Of a stretch of DNA of 64,000 nt, positions 61,154-64,000 are shown one piece after another. Both the position numbers and the translations under genes were made by a program. Below the pieces are notes generated by a model that saw only the letters and a list, made by a program, of their open reading frames with translations, had not been told where the DNA came from and did not search any database. The DNA lies in the NCBI GenBank assembly GCA_003963305.1, contig RXJR01000032.1, positions 248,532 through 312,531 of the forward strand, in the 5' to 3' direction. The DNA comes from Candidatus Melainabacteria bacterium (GTDB taxonomy: Bacteria > Cyanobacteriota > Vampirovibrionia > Obscuribacterales > Obscuribacteraceae). The first letter of the stretch is position 1; each line of letters starts with the position of its first letter.

Positions 61154-62053
61154 ATGAGGCAAATCAATCTCATGTCCAGCCAGCCGCTCCACTCGACTAC
61201 CATAGGCAGGCTAATGATCGCTGCACTCGGGTCGACATGTTTGCTAATCGACCCAGCGTATGCTGAAACTTCATCTAACTGGCAGGTTTTGCGTCCGATC
61301 GGTGGATACTTTTCAGTTCGGGTTCCCAAATTAGTAAATCAATCGGACCTACCATCCAACAACGGCGTGAAAATGCGCTCGTGGACAATAGCTTCCGGCG
61401 GCAATATTTACACAGTGGTGGCCATGTATTCGGCAAAATCAGATTTCAAATTTCTGATTGCAGACCCGGCCAATTTTCAAAATCGGGTTATTAACGGCTT
61501 CACATTTCAAGAGAGAACCGCGCCAAGAACAAAAGACAGTTTACCTACGCGCACTCTCTTTCACTATTCAAAAAATCATGCCGTCATGATTTCTGAGTCA
61601 GCACCGCAACTTCCCAGCGTCAATGACCGATTTTTCAAGTCAATTGAAATCGAAGACAATCGCGTTGTGCCTATGAAAAAAATCATTGATGCAAAAAGCG
61701 GATTGTCATTTCTTTTTCCTGCGGAATTCAAATCAGAAGATGGCTATTGGACAGGGCAAGACAATGACAATAACTATGCCGTCGAAATCGCACCGATAAG
61801 TAAAATGTCAGAGAGCGAACAACTGAGATACATGCAAGACTTTGCTGACAGGATAGGGACAAAACGAAGCAGCGACAAAGTCACCAGAGTGCAAGGCTAT
61901 AGAGCACGCGAATTTTGCCACGGCAACGGCAAGTTTTTGATTGTCGTTTCTCCGTCGTGGGGCTATACCTTTGCCTGCATAGGCGCAGACGACTCCGCAT
62001 CGACAGTCAAAGCTCGAAACAACTTCTTTAACAGCATCAAAATTGTACGGTAA
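61154..62053 (+). CDS. Secreted protein of unknown function (~299 aa)
   Basis: Start uncertain: ATG 61154 or ATG 61172 (GAGG lies before the latter). Signal peptide (TIGRLMIAALGSTCLLIDPAYA). Two similar halves are visible: GGYFSVRVPKLV ... FKFLIADPANF and SGLSFLFPAEFKSEDGYWTGQDNDNNYAVEIAP ... YMQDFADRIG, each beta-rich as in DUF1795-type/PsbP-like folds. I cannot name it. Convergent with the coiled-coil gene. Confidence 0.7.
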   Translation: MRQINLMSSQPLHSTTIGRLMIAALGSTCLLIDPAYAETSSNWQVLRPIGGYFSVRVPKLVNQSDLPSNNGVKMRSWTIASGGNIYTVVAMYSAKSDFKFLIADPANFQNRVINGFTFQERTAPRTKDSLPTRTLFHYSKNHAVMISESAPQLPSVNDRFFKSIEIEDNRVVPMKKIIDAKSGLSFLFPAEFKSEDGYWTGQDNDNNYAVEIAPISKMSESEQLRYMQDFADRIGTKRSSDKVTRVQGYRAREFCHGNGKFLIVVSPSWGYTFACIGADDSASTVKARNNFFNSIKIVR

Positions 62054-62063
62054 TGACGAGCAG

Positions 62064-63713
62064 TTAGCTCGCCTTGCTATTAGACAAGCGAGCTTGCGTC
62101 ATCTTCACTGTAAGATTGAGCACTTCTTGTGTCTGTTCAGTGATTTTGATAATTTCGGAGCATCTCGCCTTTCGGTTTTCAGCCACCGCCAGTAGTAGCT
62201 TGTCATTTTCCGGCTCGGCAGCTGCGCTTATACCTGACCATTTCTCAAATTCCGAGGCGGCATCAGTTCTTTCCAAATCAAGTGCTGCTGTGATGTTTGA
62301 AATATCTCGCTTGAGTCGATCTAAAGACTTTGGAGATAGAGCCTCAGCTTCGCCCTTGGCGATCTTTATGTACGACATCAAACTGTTTTGCTCAAGCTCG
62401 TGAAGTCTAAAAATGAGGTCCGCTGGAACCGCCGAATCCTCAGATTTCTCGCAATCGCTGAAGCTCTTCAAGAATGAACAAACAGAATTACTTATTTGCA
62501 CGATCTGACTATTCATGGTTCTGGAAGAAGACGGCAGAGCGTCTATCAACATTTTCAAAATTGCAAGACGTCTTGTAATCGCATCAACATAAGAGAGTAT
62601 CCGCTGAATAGAAAGATTTCTTCTCTTAATTGAGTCAAGAGACAAGCTAAGACTTTGAATCGAAATTTCCATGCTTGCTGCGAGAGATATGGCGTTCACT
62701 CCTCCTTCCACGTCAACCCCGACATTGTTTTTCAACTGTTCAAGTCGATCCTGTTCTGATGCGATAGAAACTTCGAGGCGATGCTCCAGGTCTTTTGAAG
62801 AAGCTGCGATTTCGCGCGCTTGCGATAGGCGGCTCTGCAATCTAGAAAGCGCGTTAGTAACGCTGCTATCCGCAGCGGCCACTGCATCTAGAAGAGATGA
62901 CTTCAAGTTATTGAAACGGCTATAAGCATGTTGCCCAAGTAGTATTGCCTTTTCCAAAATCGCATCTTCTCTGCTTGGTTGGGCGGGTTGAGCTAAACCC
63001 GATTCGAGCAACTGCACTTTAGATTCGAATTCTGCTACCGATTTCTCATACTTATCCCAAAGTTTAGATCCCAATTGCTTAGCAGCTTGATCTTGAAATT
63101 CTTTCATTGCCGACGCCTCTCGCGCCTGAACAATATCAATAGCACGGGTCAGTCGGTCTTCAAGGTGCGCTGAAGATACTTTCTTTAAAATCTTCTCTGT
63201 TTGATTTAACGTCTTCTCTGTACTTACCTTTGACAGATGAATCTGTTTGACTGTGTAGAGCTTGCTGAGCGAGTGGTCCAGATCGGACTTTTTCTCTCTC
63301 AGAAGTTTGGTTCGTTGTTGTTGCTGAGCCATCTGCTCTTCCAGCTCCTTCAGACGACCGTCGCGTAAACGCCTCTGCTCCGAGTTCAATTTTTCTTGGT
63401 AATGCTGGCTGCGTCGATGCCGACGTGAATGTCGAATTTCCTTCTGTAAAGATTTTTCGCTAGAAACAGAGGCTGCAAGCTCCTCGCCGCATGTTTCAAT
63501 TTCGACGCAAAGTCGAAAATATTTTCGATCGATTCTGCGCGCCAATCGCTCATCAACACTCAGTAGGAAATATGGGCGTCGGAAACTCGGCAAACTCCAC
63601 GGGATCATCAGAGGATGCGATTTTCGTTCTGAGAGAAAAACGCAAGCCACAATTACCGGTGCCACCAGCACCACTATGACTGTCCATATCAAAGTCGCTA
63701 CTACTGGGTCCAT
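62064..63713 (-). CDS. Membrane-anchored coiled-coil protein of unknown function (549 aa)
   Basis: One N-terminal membrane helix (VVATLIWTVIVVLVAPVIVACVFL) is followed by a long helical region with heptad-like charge patterns (KSLQKEIRHSRRHRRSQHYQEKLNSEQRRLRDGRLKELEEQMAQQQQRTKLLREKKSDLDHSL, KKVSSAHLEDRLTRAIDIVQ, SRLSQAREIAASSKDLEHRLEVSIASEQDRLEQLKNN). It may be a scaffold or PspA/ESCRT-like filament protein; no family recognised. It lies before the M23 peptidase gene end on the same strand. Confidence 0.75.
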   Translation of the reverse strand: MDPVVATLIWTVIVVLVAPVIVACVFLSERKSHPLMIPWSLPSFRRPYFLLSVDERLARRIDRKYFRLCVEIETCGEELAASVSSEKSLQKEIRHSRRHRRSQHYQEKLNSEQRRLRDGRLKELEEQMAQQQQRTKLLREKKSDLDHSLSKLYTVKQIHLSKVSTEKTLNQTEKILKKVSSAHLEDRLTRAIDIVQAREASAMKEFQDQAAKQLGSKLWDKYEKSVAEFESKVQLLESGLAQPAQPSREDAILEKAILLGQHAYSRFNNLKSSLLDAVAAADSSVTNALSRLQSRLSQAREIAASSKDLEHRLEVSIASEQDRLEQLKNNVGVDVEGGVNAISLAASMEISIQSLSLSLDSIKRRNLSIQRILSYVDAITRRLAILKMLIDALPSSSRTMNSQIVQISNSVCSFLKSFSDCEKSEDSAVPADLIFRLHELEQNSLMSYIKIAKGEAEALSPKSLDRLKRDISNITAALDLERTDAASEFEKWSGISAAAEPENDKLLLAVAENRKARCSEIIKITEQTQEVLNLTVKMTQARLSNSKAS

Positions 63714-63843
63714 GAAGGCACCTGCGCTTCGTATACTGGCATTATACTCGCGCGGAGTGAGTGACTGGAAATATAGACGTGACGTGGCTTAGTTTGGGGC
63801 ATCCGGGACGGATGCGCTCCATGAAGTATAGGAAGCTCAGCTG

Positions 63844-64000
63844 TTACTGAGCTTTTGCGACGAGCCAGACTTTTGAGTTCGGAACGGCGATCCACGGCTG
63901 CGGATTGGTGGCGACGTTGTTTACGTACAGACTCCAGTGCAGATGCGGTCCTGACGCGCGTCCTGTCGCTCCGACTGTGCCCAGCTTCTGACCGGCTTCA
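63844..64000 (-). CDS. M23 (LytM-type) peptidase, C-terminal end only
   Basis: The frame ends at TAA 63844-63846 and runs off the right edge. The visible 52 residues include GQKLGTVGATGRASGPHLHWSLYVNNVATNPQPWI, where HLHWSLYVN is the HxH zinc motif of M23 peptidoglycan endopeptidases. It probably trims the cell wall. The gene's start and its signal lie outside the window. Confidence 0.93.
   Translation of the reverse strand, partial: EAGQKLGTVGATGRASGPHLHWSLYVNNVATNPQPWIAVPNSKVWLVAKAQ

Noticed and set aside
63701-63895. Short minus-strand frame overlapping the end of the M23 gene
   Set aside because: It is in another frame from the peptidase, whose HxH motif fixes the true frame.

Overview
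The window is about 64 kb of a dense bacterial chromosome of roughly even base composition. It holds about 55 protein genes, no rRNA or tRNA gene that I can recognise, no CRISPR array and no transposase or phage module. An outer membrane is implied by apolipoprotein N-acyltransferase (Lnt), a Spy/CpxP-like periplasmic protein and many signal peptides. SepF beside the YggS/PLPBP gene, separate accD-accA, and many secreted low-complexity or unknown proteins would suit a non-photosynthetic relative of cyanobacteria (Melainabacteria/Vampirovibrionia, for example an Obscuribacterales member). That placement is inference only.

Layout. 0-4 kb: the end of a SAF-domain (CpaB-like?) gene, then a minus-strand operon of an Eis-type acetyltransferase and two secreted unknowns. 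4.3-6.9 kb: an MBOAT/SGNH pair for O-acylation of an exported polymer. 6.9-13 kb: metabolic and envelope housekeeping genes (VOC, enoyl-CoA hydratase, DUF192, lnt, ruvC, cobalamin-binding protein, FMN-dependent hydroxyacid oxidase). 13.2-17.7 kb: a Cpx-like envelope-stress module made of a response regulator, a kinase with a Pro/Gly-rich repeat in its sensor, small membrane proteins, and a Spy-like protein with a His/Gly/Pro-rich tail. 17.9-21.7 kb: a 1260-residue protein with annexin-like repeats and a long 13-residue tandem repeat. 21.7-34.6 kb: TadE/TadG-like pseudopilin genes, a histidine kinase, a response regulator, three paralogous secreted TIM-barrel (glycosidase-like) proteins and a MEDS-domain protein. 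35-42 kb: an ABC exporter, DUF4256, a secreted hydrolase, a TetR regulator and a secreted beta-propeller protein. 42.6-64 kb: groESL, a GAF-GGDEF cyclase, HIT, a sugar nucleotidyltransferase, argH, an MFS pump, a Ser/Thr kinase, accD-accA, rsmE, yggS-sepF, a thioesterase, an ADP-ribosylglycohydrolase, a coiled-coil membrane protein and the end of an M23 peptidase.

The most unusual part is 25.2-33.6 kb. Two near-identical TadE-like genes and three secreted TIM-barrel paralogues all face the same way. All five carry the same 19-bp element (about ACCGGTGA-N4-GATTAAA on the plus strand) 54-89 bp upstream of their start codons. An orphan histidine kinase and an orphan OmpR-type regulator lie among them. 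I read this as a candidate co-regulated surface system: pseudopilins plus secreted carbohydrate-active-like proteins under one two-component pathway, expanded by cassette duplication. The five elements and the duplications are visible in the sequence. The shared regulation and the function are inference.

A second pattern is that several genes have short tandem or near-tandem duplications (13-18 bp units) lying on or beside the stop codon.
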